Shown here in pieces: positions 1 through 7,710 of a stretch of DNA of 53,736 nucleotides. The notes below the pieces were generated by a model. That model did no database searches. It had not been told where the DNA came from and saw nothing but the letters and a program-made list of their open reading frames with translations. Source of the DNA: Melghirimyces profundicolus. Its GTDB lineage: Bacteria; Bacillota; Bacilli; Thermoactinomycetales; DSM-45169. A program made the position numbers and the translations under genes. The stretch spans positions 1 to 53,736 of the forward strand of contig NZ_QBKR01000025.1 of the NCBI RefSeq assembly GCF_003054245.1, written 5' to 3'. Numbering within the stretch: position 1 is the stretch's first letter; each line of letters starts with the position of its first letter.

Positions 1-249
1 ATGTGTTTTCGGAAAGGGGAATTCCGGACGGGTCTGAGCGATGTCCGCTTGGGTGAAATCCACGGATGTGACTTCTACATGTCCCGTTCCCAGTTCGAAT
101 ACTGGAAACACACCCAGCTTACCGTGGACATCACTGAGGGAAGGGGGGCCTCCTTTTCCCTGGAGATTCCCTTGGGGATCCGGTTTCTGATCCGCTCCCG
201 TCCCTACACCCGGGAGGAAGCGGAAAACCTGGAGCCGGTGGAAGCGTAA
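1..249 (+). CDS. DUF779 family protein, C-terminal part (5' end outside window)
   Basis: The 82 residues match the C-terminal two thirds of DUF779 proteins, which are usually about 115-130 residues: a GEFR block, then GCDFYMS, QFEYWKHTQL and GRGASFSLEIP, ending with RFLIRSR. The ATG at base 1 lies where family members read PMC, so it is almost certainly internal and the true start is off the window. DUF779 genes often sit next to aldehyde dehydrogenase genes, so such a gene may lie just upstream; that is inference. The biochemical role of DUF779 is unknown to me. Confidence 0.8.
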   Translation: MCFRKGEFRTGLSDVRLGEIHGCDFYMSRSQFEYWKHTQLTVDITEGRGASFSLEIPLGIRFLIRSRPYTREEAENLEPVEA

Positions 250-294
250 GACGGCACGGCACCTCCCATTCTATCCGATATCTGAATATGGAAC

Positions 295-326
295 GCGGGC
301 CCGCTGATGCCGGCCCGCTTTTTTTC
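295..326 (+). terminator. Rho-independent terminator of the DUF779 gene
   Basis: A 7-bp GC stem (GCGGGCC at 295-301 pairing with GGCCCGC at 312-318) is followed directly by eight T. It sits between converging genes. The minus strand has no T run, so it should work rightward only. Confidence 0.85.
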
Positions 327-368
327 TGCAGAAGGGTTGTCCATTGGGAAGCGGGCACAGTCGATCCG

Positions 369-1667
369 TCACTCCACCCCGAAGATCCGCCGCAGATAAG
401 GGTTGAGAAAGAGTCCTTCCGGGTCGAGCTTCCGCCTGACACGGAGAAAGTCTTCCCATCGGGGGTAGAGGCGGGCCAGGTCTTTCGCTTCCAGACTGTG
501 AATCTTTCCCCAATGGGGGCGCCCCCCGTATCGAAGAAAGATTCGTTCCATCGCGGCGAAATAGTCCCGGTGGGGCATCCCTTTGTACATATGGACGGCA
601 ACAAAGGCGGAGTTCTGTTCATATGCGGGACTGAGCCAGATGTCGTCCCCTTTGACAAACCGGATTTCCACAGGGAAATGAACGGGGAACCGGTGATGTT
701 GAATGGAAGCTTTCATCTCTTCCAGGACGGATGGGAGAGCCTCCGCCGGTAGGCCGTACTCCATCTCATTGAAACGGACGAGGCGGGGGGTGACGAAGAG
801 GGACTGACTGTCTCCGATCTCTTCGAACCGGGGGACCCCCCGGGCGGAGATCCGACTGACCGCCGGGCAGAGCCGGGGAACCAGCCGGGCCGCTTCCGAG
901 AGAATCCAGAACGCTCCGTTTTCCAGAGCGAGTTTGTTGAAGGAAGACCACCAACCCTTGCCGGAGGCGGGTGATTCGGTCGGGTTCAGGAACTTGGCCT
1001 GGACCGTGTTGGTGTAGGGAAACCAATAGAACTCAAAATGCCGGTTATTTGCTTTGTGTTCCTCCAGTTTTTCCATCACGCTTCCCAGCGGAAGTCGCCG
1101 GCTTTCGTAGCGCAGCCGGTACAACGGTTTCACCCGGAGTTGGATCCGGGTCAGGATTCCGAGGCTTCCCAAGGAGACGCGGGCGGCTTGGAAGAGCTCG
1201 GCGTTCCGCTCCGCCGAGCAGTGGATGGATATCCCGTCGGCGGGGACCAGCGTGAGGGATTCCACCTGTTCCGACAGGCAGCCCAGTCGGACCCCCGTAC
1301 CATGGGTGCCTGTACTGACAGCACCGGCGATGGATTGGGCGTTGATGTCCCCCAGATTCTCGAAGGACCAACCTTGATGGAGGAAGGTGTTGCCCAGGGT
1401 TTTCAGTGTGGAACCGGCTCGAACGGAAGCGAGTTTCCTGTCGAAATCCACCTCTTCCACCCCTTCCATCCGCTCCAGGGAGACCAGGATGGAGTCGGTT
1501 TCCACCAAGGGGGTGAAGGAGTGGGCGGACCCGACCGTCCGGATGGTTTGACCCGAATTCCGGGCGCAGCGGATGAGTGCGGAGACCTCTTCTTCCGTTC
1601 CGGGCCGCGCGATTTCACCGGGGGAAAAACGGACGGAGCCGGACCAGTTGGAAATGGGTTGCTTCAA
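369..1667 (-). CDS. FAD-linked aldonolactone oxidase (D-arabinono-1,4-lactone / L-gulonolactone oxidase family)
   Basis: Residues 20-190 form a VAO-type FAD-binding domain with the GSAHSF motif, whose histidine (about residue 49 from the chosen start) aligns with the covalently flavinylated histidine of this family. The C-terminal half is an ALO domain carrying the HWGK signature about 50 residues from the end. The enzyme would oxidise an aldonolactone or sugar alcohol with oxygen; the substrate cannot be read from sequence. I chose a TTG start at 1667 because GGGAGG lies 7 bases before it and the TTG overlaps the TGA stop of the upstream gene (TTGA coupling). A GTG three codons earlier (1676) is the alternative. 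It is translated with the deaminase/aldolase upstream, which suggests one pathway. Confidence 0.85.
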   Translation of the reverse strand: MKQPISNWSGSVRFSPGEIARPGTEEEVSALIRCARNSGQTIRTVGSAHSFTPLVETDSILVSLERMEGVEEVDFDRKLASVRAGSTLKTLGNTFLHQGWSFENLGDINAQSIAGAVSTGTHGTGVRLGCLSEQVESLTLVPADGISIHCSAERNAELFQAARVSLGSLGILTRIQLRVKPLYRLRYESRRLPLGSVMEKLEEHKANNRHFEFYWFPYTNTVQAKFLNPTESPASGKGWWSSFNKLALENGAFWILSEAARLVPRLCPAVSRISARGVPRFEEIGDSQSLFVTPRLVRFNEMEYGLPAEALPSVLEEMKASIQHHRFPVHFPVEIRFVKGDDIWLSPAYEQNSAFVAVHMYKGMPHRDYFAAMERIFLRYGGRPHWGKIHSLEAKDLARLYPRWEDFLRVRRKLDPEGLFLNPYLRRIFGVE

Positions 1668-2857
1668 AGGAAGCACCTCCCTTCCCCCCGATAGGTGGGA
1701 AATCGGTCCACCACGTTCCTGCCGGAGACGACGATGAGTTCCCGGAAGTGTTCACACAACTCTCCCGCTTTGGCGTGGCGGAAAAAAATCGGGTCACCCA
1801 GCTCCAGTTCCGGGGATCCTTCCCACCGGACGGGGGTCTGGACTTCTCCGGCTCCTTCGAGGGGAGTGAGGCGGGCGCCTTCCGGCAGGGCGGGCCGGGG
1901 GAGTTTGTCCGGGCCCGCCGCTCCCGAGGCGACGAATCCGCCGCCGGAACAAGTATAAAGGCCGGGTTTGGGTTTGCGTGTGACTGCCAGGGCAAAGCCG
2001 GCGGCCGGCCGGTACCGGAAGGAACGGTAGTGGTCGAAGAGCAGGGGGGCGTAAAACCCCGATCCCACCGTCACCTCGGTCACGGTTTCCTCCATCGCGG
2101 TCTCACGGAGGCTCCCGGTGCCCCCGCCGTTGATGAAGCGAAGTTGGTGCCCCCGATTTCGAAGGGCCGAAACCCACTCCTTCCGCAACCGGGCTGTCCG
2201 GCGGACGGAGTGTCGTTTCAGCAGGCGAACCAGGCCGTTTTTCAAAGGTTGGCCGGGCACCCGATCCCCCACACCGGCCACCTGCGCCTCGTATCCCATC
2301 ACTCCGTCCAACCTCACATGTTCCGATTGCCGGATGTGATCCGCCACTCTGAGAAAGTCTTCCTGTGAGGAGAGAGGGGAGCGGTGGACACCGAAATGAA
2401 GGCCGGGGAAGGAGACGGAGAGATCCATGTCGAGGCAGACGGGGAGCACGGTCCCCTCTTCCCGGGCAACAGCGGCGATTCGGTCCACATGTTCCGGACA
2501 GTCCACCATCAGGGTAAGGGAAGCACCTTTTTTCACCACAGCGGCGACGGCCCGGATGGCTCCGGCATCCCAGACGGGATAGGCGACGAGGAGATCGTCC
2601 AGTCCCCTCTGTGCCAGGAAAAGGGCTTCCTCTGCCGCATAGCACATCACCCCCCGGAAGGGATCGCCGGAATCCAGGATATACCGGATCACCGGCACGC
2701 TGCGAAGGGATTTGCTGGCCAGGCGAATTCGTTTTCCGCCTCCGGCTTCCCGGATCTTCCTCATGTTTTCTTCCAGGAGGTCGAGGTCCAGATAAGCGAA
2801 GGGTTTGGAAAGGCGGGACGACCAACGTTTGTAATCCGTGTAGCTTGGCTGAGACAC
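1664..2857 (-). CDS. PLP-dependent amino acid deaminase/aldolase, alanine racemase N-terminal fold (D-threonine aldolase-like)
   Basis: A 397-residue protein with the fold-type III (alanine racemase-like) PLP barrel. The N-terminal strand FAYLDLDLLEEN is followed by RLASKSLRS, whose lysine is the expected PLP Schiff-base residue, and by repeated barrel strands such as LLVAYPVWD and VCLDMDLS. Near residues 240-250 RFINGGGTGS gives the phosphate-binding glycines typical of D-threonine aldolase/D-serine dehydratase relatives. The start is GTG with GGGGGTGG upstream. It is the first gene of a leftward pair whose second member is the lactone oxidase. Family members paired this way are annotated only as deaminase/aldolase, and the real substrate is unknown. 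Confidence 0.8.
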   Translation of the reverse strand: MSQPSYTDYKRWSSRLSKPFAYLDLDLLEENMRKIREAGGGKRIRLASKSLRSVPVIRYILDSGDPFRGVMCYAAEEALFLAQRGLDDLLVAYPVWDAGAIRAVAAVVKKGASLTLMVDCPEHVDRIAAVAREEGTVLPVCLDMDLSVSFPGLHFGVHRSPLSSQEDFLRVADHIRQSEHVRLDGVMGYEAQVAGVGDRVPGQPLKNGLVRLLKRHSVRRTARLRKEWVSALRNRGHQLRFINGGGTGSLRETAMEETVTEVTVGSGFYAPLLFDHYRSFRYRPAAGFALAVTRKPKPGLYTCSGGGFVASGAAGPDKLPRPALPEGARLTPLEGAGEVQTPVRWEGSPELELGDPIFFRHAKAGELCEHFRELIVVSGRNVVDRFPTYRGEGRCFL

Positions 2858-2891
2858 CCTGCCACCCCCTTAAATACGAAAAATTAAACCC

Positions 2892-2920
2892 TTTCAAACT
2901 TTTGGGAACAAATTTAGAAT
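2892..2920 (+). promoter_or_regulatory. Candidate SigA promoter for nagZ
   Basis: TTTCAA at 2892-2897 and TAGAAT at 2915-2920 are separated by 17 bp, about 45 bp upstream of the nagZ TTG start. The region is AT-rich compared with its surroundings and is the only divergent intergenic space here. Confidence 0.45.
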
Positions 2921-2966
2921 AATAGATACAGGCCGTACCTATCAATACCGAAGGGAGAGGGAGAGG

Positions 2967-4691
2967 TTGAGATATCGGAAGGCAGTGGTGTTGTTCCTGG
3001 TCTTGGCGCTCGCGGTGACATGGTTCGCCACACCGGCGGGGGCGGTCAAAGAGGAGAAGGCAAAAAAAATCAACGTGAACAAAATCCTGAAGGACATGAC
3101 CCTGGAGGAGAAGGTCGGTCAAATGATGATGGTGGGCTTCTACGGATCGGAGCCGACGGAGGAGATCCGGCGGTTGCTGACGGACGCCCATGCGGGAAAC
3201 GTGATCCTTTTTTCCTACTCCGATAACGTTCAGACACCGCAGCAGACCGCGCGCCTCACCAACGGGCTTCAGGAGATCGCCATGGACACCCGACTGAAGC
3301 TGCCCTTGTTGATTTCCACCGATCAGGAGGGAGGCGTGGTGGCCCGTATGACCATGGGTGCCACGGAACTGCCGGGGAACATGGCTCTGGGAGCGGGACG
3401 GGATCCGGCGGGGTCTCGTGAAGCCGCAAAGCTGACGGCGGAAGAACTGCGGGCGGTGGGCATCAACATGAACCTGGCCCCGGTGCTCGATGTCAACGTC
3501 AACCCGGACAATCCGGTGATCGGGGTTCGTTCCTACGGGGAGGATCCGGGCCTGGTGGCGGATCTGGGAGCCGAAGCGATCCGTGGGTACCAAAATAACG
3601 GGGTGATTGCCACCGCCAAACACTTCCCGGGTCACGGGGATACGGACGTGGATTCCCACCTGGGGCTTCCGGTGATCGACAAGAGCAGGGGCGAGCTGGA
3701 AAAGGTGGAGCTGGTGCCCTTTCAGCGGGCCGTTGACGAAGGAATCGACGCGATCATGACGGCTCATATCCACGTTCCCGCCCTGGATGACACGCCGGAT
3801 CTGCCGGCGACCCTGTCCAAGCCGATACTGACCGGACTCCTGCGGAAAGAGATGGGATATGAAGGGTTGATCATCACCGATGCCATGACCATGGCCGGAG
3901 TGGCCGATTATTTCGGCGGTGTTCCCCAGGCGGCGTTGAAAGCGGTGGACGCAGGTGCGGATCTCATCCTGCTGACCCCCGCCATGACGGCGGACGAGCA
4001 GATCGAAGTGGCGGATACGATCACGGAGGCTGTCCGTTCCGGTGAAATCTCCGAGCAACGAATCAACCAATCGGTCCGCCGAATCCTGAGGGTAAAAGCA
4101 AAATACGGTTTGTTCCGTGAGCGGCAGGTGGATGTGGACCGGGTGCCGGAACGGGTGGGGACACCGGAACACTTGGAAAAAGCCCGGGAATTGGCCAACC
4201 GGTCCATCACCCTGGTGAAAAACGATCACCACCTTCTCCCCCTGAAGATGGACGAGGAGAAAAAGCTGGGAATTATCAGCCAGTTTTCCCTCCGGGACCG
4301 GGTGGAGAAATATCACGCCAATACGGAGGAAATGCACGTCCGGCCGGTCAATCCGTCGGACGCGGTGATTGAAGAAGCGGTGGAGATGGCAAAAGGGCAG
4401 GATATCCTCCTGGTGGGGACTTATTCCGCCAGCCTGTATCCGCAACAGTCGAAGCTGGTCCGGGCCTTGGAGGAACTGGACAAACCCATGGTGGTGGTCG
4501 CTTTCCGAAACCCCTATGACATCAAGGACTTCCCGGGTGCAGAGGCCTATGTGACCGCCTACGGCTTCCGTTCCGTCTCCCTTGAGGCCGCGGTGGACAC
4601 CCTGTTTGGGACCCACCCACCCGCGGGCAAACTGCCGGTCACCATTCCGGGCCTGTATGACTACGGCCATGGCCTCACCTACGGGGAGTGA
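2967..4691 (+). CDS. nagZ: Secreted beta-N-acetylhexosaminidase, glycoside hydrolase family 3
   Basis: The 574-residue product begins with a clear signal peptide (KAVVLFLVLALAVTWF, cleavage probably after TPAGA) without a lipobox cysteine, so it should be secreted free or held at the wall. The GH3 barrel contains LISTDQEGG and the NagZ signature KHFPGHGDTDVDSH, whose Asp-His pair serves as general acid/base, and IITDAMTM carries the nucleophile aspartate. A C-terminal extension, as in Bacillus NagZ, follows from about residue 400. The role is removal of GlcNAc from cell-wall muropeptides during recycling. The start is TTG at 2967 behind GGGAGAGG. It has its own promoter and terminator. Confidence 0.92.
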   Translation: MRYRKAVVLFLVLALAVTWFATPAGAVKEEKAKKINVNKILKDMTLEEKVGQMMMVGFYGSEPTEEIRRLLTDAHAGNVILFSYSDNVQTPQQTARLTNGLQEIAMDTRLKLPLLISTDQEGGVVARMTMGATELPGNMALGAGRDPAGSREAAKLTAEELRAVGINMNLAPVLDVNVNPDNPVIGVRSYGEDPGLVADLGAEAIRGYQNNGVIATAKHFPGHGDTDVDSHLGLPVIDKSRGELEKVELVPFQRAVDEGIDAIMTAHIHVPALDDTPDLPATLSKPILTGLLRKEMGYEGLIITDAMTMAGVADYFGGVPQAALKAVDAGADLILLTPAMTADEQIEVADTITEAVRSGEISEQRINQSVRRILRVKAKYGLFRERQVDVDRVPERVGTPEHLEKARELANRSITLVKNDHHLLPLKMDEEKKLGIISQFSLRDRVEKYHANTEEMHVRPVNPSDAVIEEAVEMAKGQDILLVGTYSASLYPQQSKLVRALEELDKPMVVVAFRNPYDIKDFPGAEAYVTAYGFRSVSLEAAVDTLFGTHPPAGKLPVTIPGLYDYGHGLTYGE

Positions 4692-4700
4692 AGGACCGTG

Positions 4701-4733
4701 AAAAAGAACCCTGGGAAGCCAGGGTTCTTTTTT
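4701..4733. terminator. Bidirectional terminator after nagZ
   Basis: AAAGAACCCTGG pairs with CCAGGGTTCTTT around a GAAG loop and is followed by more T. The complementary strand also ends in a T run, so it can stop transcription from both sides. Confidence 0.9.
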
Positions 4734-4795
4734 GAACGTGGGAGAAGCACGCTGCAGGAAGGGGGAAGCATGCGGAACAGGGAGACATTGCCCTA

Positions 4796-4949
4796 TCACC
4801 TTGCTGATTTCTCCTTCTTCATTTCGGATAAAGGACTTTTCACGGCAGTTTTTCCGGTGCTTGTCCGCAATTTCGTGACCGTGGGCTTTTCCCCTGGGGT
4901 GTCGCCGGAGAGCCTCTTCGGTCTCCCGTCGGCTGAGAATTTCGTCCAT
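4796..4949 (-). pseudogene. Possible small leftward gene, apparently without a proper stop
   Basis: On the minus strand a promoter-like pair (ATGCCA, 17 bp, TATACT near 5027-4999) precedes AGGAGG and an ATG at 4949. The reading frame begins MDEILSRRETEEALRR and is hydrophilic and charged for about 48 residues. It meets no stop before the terminator at 4701 and stays open far into antisense nagZ, which is not credible as a protein. A single-base frame change near 4800 would end it at a stop at 4796, giving a protein of about 50 residues. I read it as a broken or mis-sequenced small gene. No family is recognised. Confidence 0.25.
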
Positions 4950-5039
4950 GTTACGCCTCCTCTTTGGCCGCAGCGGCTGAATCCCATTCAAGAAAAAGTA
5001 TAACCGGAACGTGCGGTACTGGCATCGGAGGCGGACAAA

Positions 5040-5114
5040 ATGAAGATCGACAAGGCCGAAACCGATGGGTTACGCTGTGATAGAAAGATTCTAACCGGAG
5101 GGAAAGGGGCGTAG
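5040..5114 (+). CDS. Possible 24-residue leader peptide upstream of the SDR gene
   Basis: An ATG at 5040 follows GGAGGCGG with a 5-base spacing and reads 24 codons (begins MKIDKAETDG) to a TAG at 5112. The SDR start at 5118 comes three bases later. Such short upstream frames can couple translation. The evidence is only the Shine-Dalgarno match and the position, so it may be chance. Confidence 0.2.
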   Translation: MKIDKAETDGLRCDRKILTGGKGA

Positions 5115-5117
5115 GCG

Positions 5118-6080
5118 ATGCGCGTATTGGTCACCGGCGGGACAGGGTTTTTGGGGCGGCACCTGGTTCGCTGTCTGCTGGAACAGGGACATGAGGTGTC
5201 CGTCCTGTACCGGCGGGAGTCGAAAAAAGACCGGTTGCCGGAAGCGGTGCGAAAAGAGGTCAGGTTTATCAAGGGGAACGTGCTGGAGCCGGAAAGCCTC
5301 CGGAATTGCGCCCGCGGGATGGAGTGGGTGTTTCACACGGCGGGGGATGTGGCATGGGGGAGAGCGCTCCGGCAGCGGATGACCGACAGCCATGTGAAGG
5401 GAACCGGACACATGGTGCGGGAGGCGGTCCGTTCCGGGGTGGACCGGTTCGTCCATACCAGCTCTGCCGCCGCGGTGGGCTTCTCCCTGAGCGCCCAGCC
5501 GGCGGTGGAAAGCTTTCCGTTCAACGGGGACCGGATGAATAACGGATATGCCATGGCCAAACGGGAGGCGGAGAGAATTGTGTTGAGGGAGACCGATGCC
5601 GGCAGCCTTCCGGGAGTGGTGGTCAATCCTACCGTCATCCTGGGGGAGTCCCATCCCGGATTTGTCCGGGAAGTGGCACGGGATCGTTTGAAGATGGCTC
5701 CGGACAGCGGGGTGAATCTCTGTGATGTGAGGGATGTGGCGGAAGGGCACCTTCTCGCCGCGAAAAAAGGACGAACAGGGGAGCGCTATATCCTCGGGGG
5801 AAGCAACCTCTCCCTGCGGGAGGCGTTCCAGATGATCGCCGACACCGCGGGAACGGGAAGGACCATCCGAACCCTCCCCCGGTTGGCCGCCCTGGGAGTG
5901 GCAGTGGGGGGAGAAGCCGTGGGCTTTTTGAAGGGAAGGGAAGCTCCGCTGGCCTGGGATTTGGCCCGTTTGTGCGGGCGGGATGTCTACTACGACTCCG
6001 CCAAGGCGGAACGGGAGTTGGGGTATAAGCGGAGGCCCCTGGAGGAGACCATCCGGGACTCCGTCGAATGGATGGGTTAA
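5118..6080 (+). CDS. NAD(P)-dependent extended SDR, dihydroflavonol-4-reductase/epimerase-like
   Basis: The 320-residue protein starts with the Rossmann motif VTGGTGFLGRH and has HTAGDVAWG, the TSSAAAVG strand and the catalytic YAMAK pair (YxxxK) near residue 140. That is the layout of extended short-chain dehydrogenases of the dihydroflavonol-4-reductase/HpnA branch. It probably reduces a carbonyl or acts on a nucleotide sugar; the substrate is not predictable. The ATG at 5118 is preceded by AAAGGGGCGTAGG. It stands alone between nagZ and lipM, so the neighbours give no pathway hint. Confidence 0.75.
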   Translation: MRVLVTGGTGFLGRHLVRCLLEQGHEVSVLYRRESKKDRLPEAVRKEVRFIKGNVLEPESLRNCARGMEWVFHTAGDVAWGRALRQRMTDSHVKGTGHMVREAVRSGVDRFVHTSSAAAVGFSLSAQPAVESFPFNGDRMNNGYAMAKREAERIVLRETDAGSLPGVVVNPTVILGESHPGFVREVARDRLKMAPDSGVNLCDVRDVAEGHLLAAKKGRTGERYILGGSNLSLREAFQMIADTAGTGRTIRTLPRLAALGVAVGGEAVGFLKGREAPLAWDLARLCGRDVYYDSAKAERELGYKRRPLEETIRDSVEWMG

Positions 6081-6103
6081 AACGGCCGTCTGTCATGAAT
6101 GGT

Positions 6104-6132
6104 TTGTCGCCGGTCCCATGAACAGGTAAAAT
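6104..6132 (+). promoter_or_regulatory. Candidate SigA promoter of lipM
   Basis: TTGTCG at 6104-6109 and TAAAAT at 6127-6132 with an exact 17-bp spacer, 36 bp before the lipM ATG. Confidence 0.65.
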
Positions 6133-6167
6133 GATTCTGGATTCGAAACAAGAGGGGCTGGTGTGAA

Positions 6168-7001
6168 ATGGAGAAAACCTGGCGACTTTTAAATACAGGA
6201 TGGAAAAACAGCGCTGAAAACATGGCCATCGATGAGGCGATCCTGATCTCCCAAAGCGAGGGGAAGACCCCTCCCACCATCCGTTTCTACGGTTGGGATC
6301 CTGCCACGCTGTCCATCGGATACTTTCAGAAAGTGAACAAAGAAATCGATTTGGAACAGGTGAGGAAAAAGGGGCTGGGGTTTGTCCGGCGCCCCACCGG
6401 AGGCCGGGCGGTCCTCCACGACAAGGAAGTGACCTACAGTGTCATCGTGGGGGAAGATTACCCCGGCATGCCCACCTCCGTCACCCAGTCTTACCGTGTG
6501 ATCAGTACCGGTCTTTTGGAAGGGTTCCGTAAACTGGGACTTAAGGCGGAAATGATCCCCCTGGAAACGGAGGAAGAGAAAGAAAAGTACGCCTCCCTGG
6601 GTTCGGCGGCCTGTTTTGACTCCCCCTCCAACTACGAACTGGTGGTGGAAGGGCGCAAAGTGGCCGGAAGTGCCCAGACGCGGCAGAAGGGTGTCATTTT
6701 GCAGCACGGTTCCATCCTGCTCGATCTGGACGTGGATCTGTTGTTCGACGTGCTCCGTTTTTCCTCGGAGCGGGTGAAAGATCGGCTGAAAGACGGATTT
6801 GTGAAAAAAGCGGTGGCGATCAATGAATTAAGGGAGGAGCCGGTGACCGTGGAAGAGGCGGTCGAGGCCTTCACCCGCGGTTTTGAGAAGGGGATGGACA
6901 TTCGCCTCGAACCGGGAGAGTTAACCCCTTACGAAGAAGATCTCGTCCGCCGTTTGGTGGCGTCGCGGTACGGCCGGGACGACTGGAATATGAAAAAATA
7001 G
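6168..7001 (+). CDS. lipM: Octanoyltransferase LipM (biotin/lipoate A/B ligase fold)
   Basis: The 277-residue protein has the lipoate-ligase fold blocks [11 protein letters not shown] (residues 74-84) and [12 protein letters not shown], and Cys149 in the block [12 protein letters not shown] matches the acyl-enzyme cysteine (Cys150) of B. subtilis LipM. It transfers octanoate from acyl carrier protein to GcvH as the first step of lipoic acid assembly. In B. subtilis lipM (yqhM) lies beside mntR; here about 18 kb of other genes separate them. The start is ATG behind GAGGGG, with a good promoter upstream. Confidence 0.93.
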   Translation: MEKTWRLLNTGWKNSAENMAIDEAILISQSEGKTPPTIRFYGWDPATLSIGYFQKVNKEIDLEQVRKKGLGFVRRPTGGRAVLHDKEVTYSVIVGEDYPGMPTSVTQSYRVISTGLLEGFRKLGLKAEMIPLETEEEKEKYASLGSAACFDSPSNYELVVEGRKVAGSAQTRQKGVILQHGSILLDLDVDLLFDVLRFSSERVKDRLKDGFVKKAVAINELREEPVTVEEAVEAFTRGFEKGMDIRLEPGELTPYEEDLVRRLVASRYGRDDWNMKK

Positions 7002-7021
7002 TGTCATACATGGTTTAACGG

Positions 7022-7050
7022 TTTTCCCGAAGGTTGCACGGGTATATAAT
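7022..7050 (+). promoter_or_regulatory. Candidate promoter of the GNAT gene
   Basis: A perfect TATAAT at 7045-7050 with a weak -35 (TTTTCC, 7022-7027) 17 bp upstream. A short hairpin AAGGCC/GGCCTT follows in the leader near 7064-7082. Confidence 0.5.
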
Positions 7051-7114
7051 TCCCCCCTGGAAAGGCCTCCCCTGTGGGCCTTCAACCAATACCGGGAGGG
7101 ATGGAAAGATACCC

Positions 7115-7579
7115 ATGTGGACGATTCGCCAAGCCGAACTCAAAGATGCTCAAGCGATCCGGGAACAGCTTCACCGGGCGTATCGCCCCATCAGGGAGCA
7201 GGGTTTCAACATGGAAGCGACGGATGTTTCGCTCTCCAGAGTGGAACACAGTCTGAAGCGCGATGAGATATATATTCTGGTGGACGAGGAAGATCAGGTA
7301 AAAGGGACTGTTCGTCTGCAGGAAAACGATGAGAAAAAAGACACCTTGGGATGGTTCAGCATTTCGCCCGACCTGAGGGGACAGGGCTTGGGGAAGATGT
7401 TGATGGATTACGCGGAAGAACGCGCCCGGAAACGAGGTCGCCGGAAAATTTACCTGGATACGGCCAAAGAACATCCCTGGTTGCCCAAACTCTACTCCAA
7501 AATGGGTTACAAAAAGATCGGAGTCACCCGCTGGCCGGGCCAGAACTTCGACGCCGTCCAGTTTGAAAAGGAATTGTAG
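7115..7579 (+). CDS. GNAT family N-acetyltransferase
   Basis: The 154-residue product shows the GNAT core: a beta4-like WFSISPDLRGQGLGKMLM block, with the acetyl-CoA pyrophosphate loop RGQGLGK at about residues 88-94, then an alpha helix and LYSKMGYKKIG near the C-terminus. The family moves the acetyl group of acetyl-CoA to an amine; the acceptor is unknown. I chose ATG 7115 because the protein domain begins there (WTIRQAEL). The longer frame from 7034 would overlap the promoter and add residues unlike the family. A terminator follows directly, so it is monocistronic. Confidence 0.8.
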   Translation: MWTIRQAELKDAQAIREQLHRAYRPIREQGFNMEATDVSLSRVEHSLKRDEIYILVDEEDQVKGTVRLQENDEKKDTLGWFSISPDLRGQGLGKMLMDYAEERARKRGRRKIYLDTAKEHPWLPKLYSKMGYKKIGVTRWPGQNFDAVQFEKEL

Positions 7580-7582
7580 GTG

Positions 7583-7610
7583 AAAACCCCCGTTGAAGGA
7601 CGGGGGTTTT
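7583..7610 (+). terminator. Rho-independent terminator after the GNAT gene
   Basis: AAAACCCCCGT and ACGGGGGTTTT form an 11-bp stem around a six-base loop, starting four bases after the stop codon. Confidence 0.9.
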
Positions 7611-7710
7611 CCGGTGTTCACAGGGGGATTGCCAGGGAACAGATCGATCACCGCCTACATACGGTGAAATGAAAAACGACGTCAAACATCGGGAAAGGCG
7701 GTGCCCGGGC

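Noticed and set aside
2103-4991. 962-codon open frame antisense to nagZ and the deaminase gene
   Set aside because: It runs antisense through two well-supported genes and shows low-complexity His/Arg/Gln-rich translation typical of shadow frames in GC-rich DNA. Only the first ~50 codons have independent support and are discussed separately.
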